64,000 bases of DNA from Paraphoma chrysanthemicola (taxonomy: Eukaryota > Ascomycota > Dothideomycetes > Pleosporales > Phaeosphaeriaceae), in NCBI GenBank assembly GCA_020744225.1, contig JAGMWG010000006.1, forward strand, positions 1,364,001-1,428,000. The letters are read 5' to 3'. Position 1 is the stretch's first letter. The number at the start of each line of letters is the position of its first letter. Below are positions 47,101 to 56,509 of this stretch, piece by piece. Both the position numbers and the translations under genes were made by a program. Under the pieces are notes generated by a model, which worked only from the letters and a program-made list of their open reading frames with translations, was not told where the DNA came from and did no database searches.

Positions 47101-48898
47101 TCATGAACCGCGATGTACTGGATGATGTGAATATTTTTAGCAGTTCCGAGCGAAGAGTCACCACGAGTGCACAAATCTTCGGCGCTTCTTTCCTTGAGCG
47201 AGATCAATACCTTGCAGAGCAGATATCTGTCCGCAAAGACCTCCTCGATGACTCCAACGCGGCGAAGGATGTCATGGACAAGGTTAAGAAGAAGCTGAAA
47301 ACGTTGCTTCGTGCTGGCAACAAGGCGCCTCCGCAATTTGCATGGCCGAAGGACACTCCTGAGCCCTACATCGTCGCCAGACAGGTTGTCGATTTGATGA
47401 GATTCCACCAGCGTGTCATGAACCACAACTTCAAGAAGATCGATTCTGAAGCCGTGTCTTCGCTCACCGCAATAGCTTCACCACCAAGCCAACCAACGAC
47501 GCCTGGACAATCCTTGCACCAACACACCAACGTCAACCACATCCAGTCGCGCTGGTGCTGTAACGAAGGACCTGAACTGTTCAAGGAGCGGTGGGAAAAG
47601 CTCTTCAAAGAATTTGCTGATGCGGATAAGGTCGATCCTAGTAAGATTTCGGAGCTTTACGATACCATGAAGTTTGACGCGTTACACAACCGTGCCTTTC
47701 TTGAATGGGTCTTCACGCCTGACGCCACTTTCATCGACGAAGAGTCCATCGTGGACACACTGAAGCCAGCATCAGAGCAGTCTGCAAAGACATCGCCAAA
47801 TCCAGCCCCTGCTGATCCCGCCCCAAAGCTCGACGCGAAGGATCCCAACCTCAATCCAGAAAAGCCTCTAGAGCACCGTGCAAGTCTGAGCCATCGCATG
47901 GGTTTCAGACGCAAGTCCGAGATAGCAATCAGGCCTCCAGCGCCACCATCGTATGTCAATGAATCCTACTTCAAGCTGTACACTGGTTTGGGCACCGCCG
48001 CGTCCAAGGCACAGATGGATGCACGCTTAGTCAGGCTTCGTGAGATGTATCATCTCTGTAAGGTACTCTTCGACTACATTGGTCCACAAGAGTACGGTAT
48101 CGAAAGTGAAGAGAAGTTGGAGATCGGCTTGCTCACCTCATTGCCGCTGCTGAAGGAAATCGTCATGGACCTTGAAGAACTGCAAGCATCCGAGACGCCA
48201 AAGTGCTTCTTCTATTTCACCAAGGAGTCGCACATCTACACCCTGCTCAACTGCATCCTGGAAGGCGGCATCAAGACGAAGATAGAGCGCAATGCCATAC
48301 CCGAGCTAGATTATCTGTCTCAAATCAACTTTGAGTTGTACGAGTCAGAGAACACTAGCTTGGACAACCAGCCCCACACGTACAATTACAGTATTCGCAT
48401 TACACTGTCTCCCGGGTGCCACGCTTTCGCACCGCTTGACGTGTAAGTATCACAGTCACAAACAAACTGACCATTGCTAACAAGTTACAGACAATTGGAC
48501 TCACGCCACATGATTGGATTCTCGCCACGCCGCAGCTTGACCGCACATCAAGACTGGAAGGAAGTTCTTGAGACACTTCGCGCAAAGTTTCACACGTGAG
48601 TGGCGTCCAAAGCTCCAGTAACATTCCCACTAATATCGTTCATAGTGTCAAGCTGCCAAAGTCTTTCGTCGCCATTGACCTCAGCGAAAACGGCCGTGCC
48701 AACAAGGGCAAAGAGAACGGCGACGCGAAATCCGAAGAGGGCGAACGAGGCCGATCAGAAGAGAGGAAAGACGAGATCAAGCTACCCATTGCTGATGAGA
48801 ACAGCAACGTAGCTGTACCACACTCATCACTTGAGACGGAAGAGAGAAAGGATGGAGTCACGCTCGCTGGGCTGCCACCACCGGCTTTGGACGCCTAG
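44142..48898 (+). CDS. VIP1: Inositol hexakisphosphate/PP-InsP5 kinase-phosphatase Vip1 (Asp1)
   Basis: The preferred model has exons 44142-44655, 44713-48442, 48491-48595 and 48646-48898, giving 1533 residues. The enzyme makes and removes 1-position inositol pyrophosphates. The ATP-grasp kinase domain starts near residue 279 (IIGVCALESKARSKP) and includes DLPMQQVLWDRRLCLGILD, FVEKPVSGEDHNIHIY and the metal site FVIDVNGWSFVKDNGDYYEK near 590. A disordered linker is followed by the histidine-phosphatase domain from about 770 with VAVIRHADRTPKQKFKY. The last two introns (48 and 50 nt) are firm. The first exon junction is unusual: phase and length favour a 57-nt GC-AG intron (donor GCACGT at 44656), with a 33-nt GT-AG alternative (donor at 44680). 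If neither is used, translation would begin at ATG 44718. The kinase and phosphatase parts are certain, the first 171 residues less so. Confidence 0.9.
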
Positions 48899-49242
48899 AG
48901 ATCTTTCAACAACTGCAACTCTTATTAGACAGAATTGGGCGGCGATCTGAGCGCTTTTGCATAGATGTAGATGCATGTGAGCCTAGTCACGGCTGAGGCG
49001 TTGAAAGGTATTGACTGTAGACGAATTGTTGACGCATTACTTCAAGAAGATGAGCCTGTCCGGCAAATCATGCACCAAGATGTGAGACATATTCCGGTTG
49101 TTGACCTGAAATCGTTCTAGACCATGTTTATCTAAGACTTGAGGAGCCCCGTGCTAGGACTGGCCTTTATACGATCGCTGAAATCTGTAGCATTTTTCTC
49201 TCAGCCATCAAATCCTCTGTTCTACATTTTCCTCGCCTTCTC
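48899..49242. other. VIP1 3' region, no gene seen
   Basis: This is about 340 bases between the VIP1 stop and a possible minus-strand gene. They probably hold the VIP1 3' UTR. Confidence 0.35.
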
Positions 49243-49875
49243 TTACACATAAGCCGTCAATTCCCCGAACCGTCGCAGCTTCGACGTTACCACTGAAGTC
49301 AACCGTCCAAACCGCGATACGGAAGTCTCAATGTCGTTGAAGAAGCGATGCCCACCTTGGTCGATTACACACGCAGTGCTAGTGGACTGCCCGTGCGACA
49401 TTGTTGCGGAGGGGTATGAGAAGACTGGCGAGGGCGGCGTGGCTGGGACGGCAAAGTGAGCTGACTGTGTGTATAGGGTAGAAGGGGCTGCCGATGAAGA
49501 GCGTATAGTAAATAGAGTGCCAGACAGTGAACCGAGACGCTCAGATTGCGATTTCTTACGTACCATGAATTCATCTGGTACACGGGCATCATCAGGCAAT
49601 TCCTTCCGCCGCACCGCCTGGCCCTCATCTCGACCACGCTGAGCTGCGCCACGAGGAATCATACATATCTGCTGTGATTCTCCGCCTGGTACAAGACAAG
49701 CTGAATGCTCCTCTAACTTCCCCTTGAAGTCAGAATTTGATGCCTCAACCGCCTGATACGTTTCCCGACCAGGCCACCAGTTCTTATGCCATGTACCTTC
49801 AATCCCGGCTTCGGCGTATCGGGTTCGCCGAGTGTAGCCAGAGGAATGAAGACGATTAGGATGGGCGAGGGTAAG
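49243..49875 (-). CDS. Possible gene of unknown function, exon structure unresolved
   Basis: A minus-strand frame of 139 codons (49662-49243) ends in RFFNDIETSVSRFGRLTSV and a basic tail. It stays open upstream and reads sensibly as KGKLEEHSACLVPGGESQQICMIPR. A candidate 74-nt intron (donor GTACAT, CTGAC branch point, acceptor near 49734) would join this to a short leader starting MPLPSPILIVFIPLATLGEP. A second donor, GTACGT, after PDEFM could remove about 99 nt in frame. The alternative upstream frame contains GTWHKNWWPGRETYQAVEA but then meets a stop near its start. No domain is recognised. The start given is the most upstream candidate ATG and is approximate. Confidence 0.3.
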   Translation of the reverse strand, partial: LTLAHPNRLHSSGYTRRTRYAEAGIEGTWHKNWWPGRETYQAVEASNSDFKGKLEEHSACLVPGGESQQICMIPRGAAQRGRDEGQAVRRKELPDDARVPDEFMVRKKSQSERLGSLSGTLFTIRSSSAAPSTLYTQSAHFAVPATPPSPVFSYPSATMSHGQSTSTACVIDQGGHRFFNDIETSVSRFGRLTSVVTSKLRRFGELTAYV

Positions 49876-50834
49876 GGCATGGTAGGCAGACTATTGCTGG
49901 TAGGGGTTGGTGTGGTGGAAGGAAAGGGTGGTGGTGGTGGGTTGGGACATGGTATTTGTCGAGTGGGCTGGATATGGGTTTGGCGGAATATTTCGAGTTA
50001 AGTTAGGTGCGCTCTTTTGGGTACCTCAAGCTAGCGAAAGAGTCTGTAGAGGTTGTAATTGCCGTGCAAGCGTGGAGCGAGCTCAGTGTTGTGAATTATG
50101 CGGAGGATTGCAAGATTCATCTTTGCCGGCTTGCTCAGATATGGAGACACGATCAGCAACTGTACAATTACAGCGTACACTGTAAGTATACGAGGACTCT
50201 GCGCACGGTACAGGTGTTTTGGCTGTTGAGGGGGCGGTGTTGCAAGGTCAAATTCACCGAGGTCGCATTTCCGGATTTCGTGAAGGATGGCATTTTCGAG
50301 TTTATCTAGCCCAAGAGGACAACAGTACCCGGATTTCCTAACTGTTCGCGCTCTTTTCAATATGTAACTTATAGGAGACATGGTAGGGAGATCAGGTAGT
50401 GTAATTAGAGGAGGTGATGATACCGAAGAATTTCACAACTACCACAACTTCCTAACACACTACAGGAGAGCCTTCGACCTCCTCAGATTCGATGGAACAT
50501 GCTATATTCTTCCGTGTTTACAAAGTAGCATCGTTAACTACGCGCCATCGTACTGCAGCTAGACAAACCCGTTCACCAGGCCCTCCGGGTTACCATGATC
50601 AAGTACAACACACGGGAACACAGGTGGCAGTCTGCCCGTAGGCACTACTTGCCGTACACAATGTTTTGAATATATCAGCGCGTCCCAAGCCTGTTCCTGA
50701 GAAGTCAGTATCAAGTCCAACGACAGAGCGCAACCCAGAGGCATAGCAAGATTTTCAACCCATTGCAGCTCAGCCAACGCAAAAGAAAAGTAGTCGACGG
50801 TCCAAAACCTTTGGTTGGAGGTCAGATAACTGCC
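49876..50834. other. Intergenic with weak antisense coding signal
   Basis: No gene is firmly supported. A minus-strand frame ending at 50559 contains a protein-like stretch (ALSLDLILTSQEQAWDAL, then RLPPVFPCVVLDHGNPEG), but it has no clear start and runs antisense into the next gene. Confidence 0.35.
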
Positions 50835-51467
50835 ATGTCTTCTCACCAAGTATCGCAACCTGAATTCCGTCACTTTAGTCGACCAAATTTTGGAACCGCT
50901 GTGCATAGCCGCCGACAGCCCTATCAGACGGCAGAGAACGTACGACAACATCCACAGGACATCGAGGACGAATCTTACACGTCCCTCCACATTCTCGAAC
51001 CATCATCATCCTCCTCTTCCTCTTCCTTCTCCTCCTCCTCACAACAACGTCCGCCGCCGCTCGACAACGAGGCCCCAGAAGGCAAAGGGCTACCACTTAC
51101 TTTGGCCAACCTGCGACGAAAGACGTCACTTGAAGCTGCAATCCACAATCCCTCGGCGGTCATCTACTCCGGGCCATCATCACCTCCCCCAGAACAAATC
51201 GCCCGGGCCAATCGCTGGGGCACCATGGCCCACGATTTCGAACACTTTGATACTACGCGCTTCGTCAGTCATCAGGACTTGCTTGATGCGCGTAGCATAC
51301 AGCAGTCTCGCCGCGCTCGGCGGGATTCATTGGGTCACATTGATGCTGAGACGTTGGGGTGGAACTACAAGGACTGCGCACCGGACCGTTACGTGGAAGA
51401 GTATGTGTCCATTGCGGGACACGTCCAGGCTGGTGCGCGGTGGGTTGTGCATTGGAGACGCGAGTAG
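50835..51467 (+). CDS. Serine-rich protein of unknown function
   Basis: A single exon encodes 210 residues from the first ATG in frame at 50835. Residues about 57-72 are a nearly pure serine run encoded by TCN/CTC-rich triplets. The C-terminal half is better ordered: ANLRRKTSLEAAIHNPSAVIY, NRWGTMAHDFEHFDTTRFV, HIDAETLGWNYKDCAPDRYVEEY. This looks conserved in composition, but I recognise no family. No signal peptide or membrane segment is present. A frame running on the opposite strand over the first 150 bases is less convincing. Confidence 0.62.
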   Translation: MSSHQVSQPEFRHFSRPNFGTAVHSRRQPYQTAENVRQHPQDIEDESYTSLHILEPSSSSSSSSFSSSSQQRPPPLDNEAPEGKGLPLTLANLRRKTSLEAAIHNPSAVIYSGPSSPPPEQIARANRWGTMAHDFEHFDTTRFVSHQDLLDARSIQQSRRARRDSLGHIDAETLGWNYKDCAPDRYVEEYVSIAGHVQAGARWVVHWRRE

Positions 51468-53945
51468 TCGAAGACTTTGAAAATTTTGTATGAATCAAGC
51501 GCTGGATGCGCTGCTGTGTTTTGTATTGCACTGGATTGGCCAGTTGCTGAGCATGAGTAGTAGAATATGTTGTAACATTAATTCAAAATTGGGTAGACAT
51601 GAATGATGGTCATTAATTCTGTTTGCTGTGACCATTTAATGTCGATCTTGCTTGCATTTCATGAAGTCTGTGATTGGGTGGCTTTCTTTTGGTTGGTCAT
51701 TGGGCTTGGAATCTTAAAGCGACCAAGACGCATTTGAGAGTGTTACTACAAGAATGGATCTTTGTTCAATCAGGACGTACTTGTGCTATGACTGCAGAAG
51801 TGGGAGAAATGTAGTCACCGTTCCACACTGCTTGTCTTAGACACGTCTGATAAAGCTAACATCTTTGCTGTCTCAGTGGGCCTCGACAGTTCTCAAAGAT
51901 CCATTTAGCGGCTAGTACCGCTCGCATACTAGGATCGATTGGCCACCAGAGATGATCTGCCAACACGATCCACGATGTCCATACCTCTAGGATCAGCCCA
52001 TGAGTGATAAGTGCAGTGAGATGACAATAGTGTTGATTTGGAAGATAGTTTGAGATGTCAAAGAATATAAATCCGGGTTTTGTCGTAACATCGGCCGCCC
52101 AGCTTCCTACCCTCACGAAAAGGACCGAGCGGGTCGAGAAGATAGGGGACCAAAAGAAACGGTTCCCAACGGAAACTAACATGAATCTTACTGTGTGAAT
52201 GCCAAGGCCGGAACAAGTGCGGCGGTTTGGGGGAAGATCGCAAAGTTTGGCTTCCGGTGATTTCAAAAGGCTGAGAGTGTCAGAATCAGCAATTATGATC
52301 CGCGTTGATGGCAAGCCTCCACGAAAGCACGTCATGGAACTGTCTTCAGGAGAAGTCGATCATGCGCGCATCACCACAAGAACCTACTGATGACGATTCA
52401 GCGTACTCGACCACACAGTGGACACTCGTCGTTTGCTGAGTTGCTGCTTGATTGTTTTTTGTTGTAGGCCACAGCATTATCACGGCAGGATCAGACTATT
52501 GAATTTACTGCTATTGATTCTCGGCTCAGCACCGCCTTCGATTGCTTTCGCGGACGTCTTGGTCGGTGGTAAGATTGTTGGAGATTTCCAGGCAGGTCCG
52601 TTTCTCGCGCCGTGATAGGTCCGAATTGTGCTGCCTTGAAACGGTTACGAAGGCTTCGGTGGAGCCAGCGGCGACAACTCATGAAGGGGACCATCATCTG
52701 AGACTGGCAACAGTAGTGGACGCGCGGCATGAACAAGTCCCACCAGCACCAGGAGCGGAATTCGTCCAGTTCATCACGAGTCTGACGCTGCAATCGGAAA
52801 TTTGGTGCAGCGAGGCGGCAGAAGCATGTCGAAGGTGGAAGTCCGTTAAAGAATGCGGCTGCCTGAACGGGCCATGGAACCGACAGGCACCGGGAGCTTA
52901 TCTTCCGCAGCCGTCTCAAGCGTTCATCAAGACTAAACCGACCATTTCATGTCAGTGGCAAGCTGTTCCATATGAGCCCCTCGCATGTGATGCATCAAAG
53001 GTTGCGGCAATATGTTGGAGGCTAAACATTTCCTGCAGCTTCTGTAGCTTCCCTAGTGCTTCGACGACAGGGCATTTACCCCAGGTTGCGCAAATCTTCC
53101 GGTAGTGCAGGCAATATGGGCTTGGAGATAGATTGCACAAGTGTGTGGGGATATTGCAGTTCCGTGGCAGAATGTCTGGCGACCCGGGAAAATAGATTAA
53201 AAACTATGGGGTGCAGATGCTTCCAGAAGAAACGGCGTCGAGCCACTCAATTTGCATAAGCGTACTACCGCAGAGCATGTATAGAGCCAGATTATCCGCA
53301 ATAATACAGGTGCAAACGTGACTCTGAAAAGAGGCCGTAAGGAGTAGTTGATGCACTGTTCCAAGGGGCAGCAAGCACCGAGCTGACGGCAACTTACGAC
53401 ATGCACCTGTTTCGTGTCGCCACGGCGCTGCAGCTGTGTTACAGTGGGTCAATCAGAGTGGCCCGCTCGAGCTCGTTTGGGCAGGCCGCTGAGCCATAGT
53501 CCAACAGCCATCACCAACAGTGCCAGTGCCAGTGCCAGACACAGAGTCCGCCCAACCACGGGGCGTGCAGGCGCTCCGCGACGGTGGAATGCGCGAGGGA
53601 GGCATCGCCGTGCACGCTGTGGAATTGATGCAGCAATCGGAGGCCGGGCAGGCTCCGTGGGATGCCCTAGAGCCAGGGGCGCGGCGGTGGTGAAACAGAC
53701 GGGCCGCGGGTCAGAGGGACGAGGGCAGGGCGACGGCGGCGGCGAGGGTCCAAGGGCGTTTCTTGGTGGAGGCAGCGGTATTCAGCGCTAAATTAAGCAA
53801 GTGCGCATCAGCTCGGCACCAGCCCGAAAGAGGCAAGCGCGCGTCCAGGGGCGCCGCTGCTGCCTTCCATAAAGCCAGAGAGGCCACGCTGTCCAGTTCG
53901 CCCTCAGCACGCTCATATTACAACCGCCCCCTCCCACCCCGCCAG
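51468..53945. other. Largest gene-poor gap, includes the HAC1 leader
   Basis: This is nearly 2.5 kb without a firm gene. Frames at 51856-52335 (minus) and 52542-53105 (plus) and their shadows lack domains. The former ends with LADHLWWPIDPSMRAVLAAKW, which reads like protein, and has splice-like signals (GTAAGA near 52196, AG near 51988), so a degenerate or orphan gene cannot be excluded. From about 53500 the sequence becomes GC-rich and probably holds the HAC1 promoter and long 5' leader. The 6-mer CAGTGC/CAGTGC(C)A is repeated at 53518-53540. Confidence 0.45.
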
Positions 53946-54029
53946 ATGCCCGCTACCACGCATCGACAACACCACACACTAGGGGAATGGATCCACAACA
54001 GTTTGACTCTTTCTTCTCCCAGACCATGA
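53946..54029 (+). CDS. Upstream ORF overlapping the HAC1 start codon
   Basis: An ATG at 53946 opens a 27-codon frame that stops at 54027-54029, 43 bases past the HAC1 ATG at 53987 and in a different register. Ribosomes starting here would miss the HAC1 start. In Aspergillus hacA a leader uORF is removed under ER stress by transcription from a downstream site, so this element is probably a translational brake. The role is inferred from that precedent. Confidence 0.65.
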   Translation: MPATTHRQHHTLGEWIHNSLTLSSPRP

Positions 54030-55047
54030 CCACCTCGACGCTCATGGCCTCGGCCGCCATGACCCCGCCGCCCACCGACTCGGTCCCCACCACCATCAAG
54101 ATGGAGGACCTCCAGGTGCCCTACGACACACCCTCGCCGGCACCCTCATCACAGCACGACATGTCGCAAGACACGTCCACACCGGCACCCACCAACGCCG
54201 ACGGCAAGCCCGCCAAGAAGCGCAAGTCGTGGGGGCAGGTCCTTCCCGAGCCCAAGACGAGCCTGCCTCCACGCAAGCGGGCCAAGACCGAGGACGAGAA
54301 GGAGCAGCGCCGCATCGAGCGTGTCAAGCGCAACCGCCTCGCCGCCCACAACTCGCGCGAGCGCAAGCGACAGGAGTACGAGGTGCTCCAGGCCGAGAAG
54401 GACCGCATGGAGGCGGACCTGCAGTCCTACAAGGACCAGATGGCCCAGATGAAGGCACAGCTCGACTACTTCCGCGCAAAGTACCCCGGCGAAGCTCCAG
54501 AGACGACCTTCGACCTCTCCCCATCAGCACTCGCCGACACCATCTGCCCCGCGCGGACCTCGGCGTCGTTCCCCAGCCCAATCTCCATGGACTCGATGGA
54601 CTCGCCCCGCGACTCCTCCTGCCAGCCCGAGACGCCCGCCTCCTTTGAGGTTGCCACCCCCGAATTCGACTCGACACAATATCCTGCCGCGATATTGTGC
54701 GACCTGCAGTGTCGGTCGGATTCGGGGCCGGTGGCCTCAGCACAGCTGGCGGCGATCTTGGCCTATCTCACTTTGTTCCAACACACCCTTCAGTCGACGA
54801 GAAGCCTGTTGTCATCGACAGCCTTTTCGACTTTGACCAGTTCCCAGAAGGCTCTTCGCCTTCCATGGAACCCTCTTACGGCATGGTTGACTCTCATGTC
54901 GACATCTTTGGCTCAGCCCTCTTCGGCAACGGCCCAAACTCAGCCCCTTTTGGCTTTCCTGACAGCTTTGATGCAAAGTTCTCTGACTTGCAGAGTGCCT
55001 CTGGCGCAACTTACGTTAGCGACGAGGCTCTCGCAGCGGAGCTCTAG
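53987..55047 (+). CDS. HAC1: Unfolded-protein-response bZIP factor Hac1/HacA
   Basis: The active form is read from 53987-54686 joined to 54707-55047 after removal of a 20-nt Ire1-type intron, giving 346 residues. Residues about 80-95 contain GQVLPEPKTSLPPRKRAKTE, the hallmark that precedes the HacA bZIP. The basic region RIERVKRNRLAAHNSRERKR (about 106-125) and a leucine zipper to about 165 follow. Splicing moves translation into the frame ending with VDEKPVVIDSLFDFDQFPEG, then DIFGSALFGNGPNSAPFGFP and stop, an acidic/aromatic activation domain. Without splicing, the frame runs to 55267 with a basic, low-quality tail. Hac1 activates ER chaperone and secretory genes. An overlapping uORF lies just upstream. 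Confidence 0.94.
54687..54706 (+). promoter_or_regulatory. 20-nt unconventional (Ire1-type) HAC1 intron
   Basis: The intron has no GT-AG ends. Its 5' cut lies in a hairpin with a perfect 7-bp stem (CAATATC pairing with GATATTG, 54677-54697) and a CTGCCGC loop, cut after CTG. Its 3' cut lies in a second hairpin (stem CGAC/GTCG) with loop CTGCAGT, again cut after CTG. The distance between cuts is exactly 20 nt, the length known for hacA/hac1 of Aspergillus and Trichoderma, and it shifts the frame by two as required by the downstream coding frame. Confidence 0.93.
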
Positions 55048-56224
55048 CGTTGAAGCCGTCAACGAAAGGTTCAGTAAGGGGACGAGCGAGGCTGGACCCG
55101 AAGAAGGTGCCCATAGATTACGACTCATGAAGTCTTCCAAGCTTAGACAATTAGGGCGGCGAAGGCGTGTAACAACAACATTGAAGAAGAACAGGCGTCG
55201 GATGAGTTTAGCACTCAGGCGGGAAAACTTGGGATGCAGGATTGCACGGCGTTCACAGGCGTCATGAGCACATGTTCACTACTGTAGTAACAGCTCCTCT
55301 TTTTGGTCGAACTGGGTAAGAAGCCTCTGGATATTACTTCCAGGGCACACATTACAATCTACCATGTTCATCATCACCACTTTACTTGTTCCCTGCGCTG
55401 TTTGTGACTTTCGTGATTGACCTTCGTCCCCTGAATGCTGCAGTTTCTAGACGCTTCGCCTTTGTCGTCATGGGCCCACATGGCACAGTCGATCCACACA
55501 AAATAGCGCTCGGGGAATGCGCGTTGCACCCACTCCGCGCTCTCGCTCAACTGAGGCGAGCACTCCGCTGACGCCAACCACGCCTCCAACAGATGGTCTT
55601 AGTCGAGCACCGCCGCAACATCCGCTGCGGACACGAGCTATTCATAGCAAGGTGTTTTCGTATTGTGGCAAGCATCGCCAAAAAGGATCCGAATCGAGTG
55701 TTCGTGATCGTGATCGTATACCTCGCACTCTCTAGCGGATCGTCAATTTTGGTAACAAAAGTGTGGGCACACTTAAGATCGGCCTTCGTCATGTCTCGCT
55801 TGGCTTTCGCTTACCGAATGCATCGGACATGCAAAGTCGTGGGCAAGTCAGAGTCCCACATGCATCCAAGACGCATGCACGGCTGAGAAGGACAACGTTT
55901 CGCACACCGCTTCCTGCTCAGTATGCGCGGGGTGTCTGGAACCAAGGGACATCAGGTAACGCGTGGGAGTATGTGACGAAAGGTTTATTTTTTACATTCT
56001 TTGTATCAATTGGGCTATCATTCAATCATAGCGTCGTGGACGACTACTTTCTGCCTTGCTGCAGTGTGGGACTTGTTGGACGCAGGAAGTTACTCCTTGC
56101 ATCGCCGCCCAGGGGCAGTCGCCCTTCGTGGCGAGGATGTTTTGAACCACCACCACGGGCGCGCTTCATGTGTGTGCCTTGCATACCCTGTCCCATATCC
56201 ATGCTCAATGAATTGGCACTCTGT
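55048..56224. other. HAC1 3' region and intergenic space
   Basis: These 1.2 kb hold the tail of the unspliced HAC1 frame (to 55267) and then no supported gene. The plus frame 55763-56407 is antisense to the small gene that follows and has no domain. Confidence 0.45.
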
Positions 56225-56509
56225 CTACGCCTTCTTTGCCGCCTCGCCAACACCTGGATCCGCTTTCTGTGCGTCGCCGCCGCCAGATGCGTTCAGGCCT
56301 TCGATGGCCTCGCCCTTCTCGCCTTCGGGCATGGGCGCGACGTTGTTCTTGGCGTGTTGGAGGGTTTTCTGTGCATGTTTCGATTAGCTCGTGGTTTCAT
56401 TACATGAGATGATGGTATTGGTAAGTCGTACGTCGCCTGAGCTGCCGTGCACGATATCATGACCCTCGATGGGGCCGTTGTCGCTTGAGCCGTCTCCGTT
56501 GCGAGGCAT
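56225..56509 (-). CDS. Small hydrophilic protein of 73 residues, unknown function
   Basis: Two exons are proposed: 56509-56432 and 56368-56225, with a 63-nt intron (donor GTACGA, branch GCTAAT, acceptor ACAG). They join in phase 0 to read MPRNGDGSSDNGPIEGHDI, ending SSGD, then KTLQHAKNNVAPMPEGEKGE, and finish with DPGVGEAAKKA. The protein is hydrophilic and rich in Gly, Ala, Lys, Asp and Glu, with no cysteine, signal peptide or membrane segment, resembling small stress or hydrophilin-like proteins. I do not know its family. The consistent codon quality on both sides of the intron argues that it is real although each exon alone is too short to be noticed. Confidence 0.65.

Noticed and set aside
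52542..53105. 187-codon plus-strand frame in the gene-poor gap
   Set aside because: It has Cys/Trp-rich random-like content, an equally long frame on the opposite strand, no start context and no domain.
53987..55267. Single 426-residue HAC1 protein as the main product
   Set aside because: After 54706 this frame is low-quality, while the +2-shifted frame has clear coding character, and the 20-nt Ire1 intron joins them exactly.
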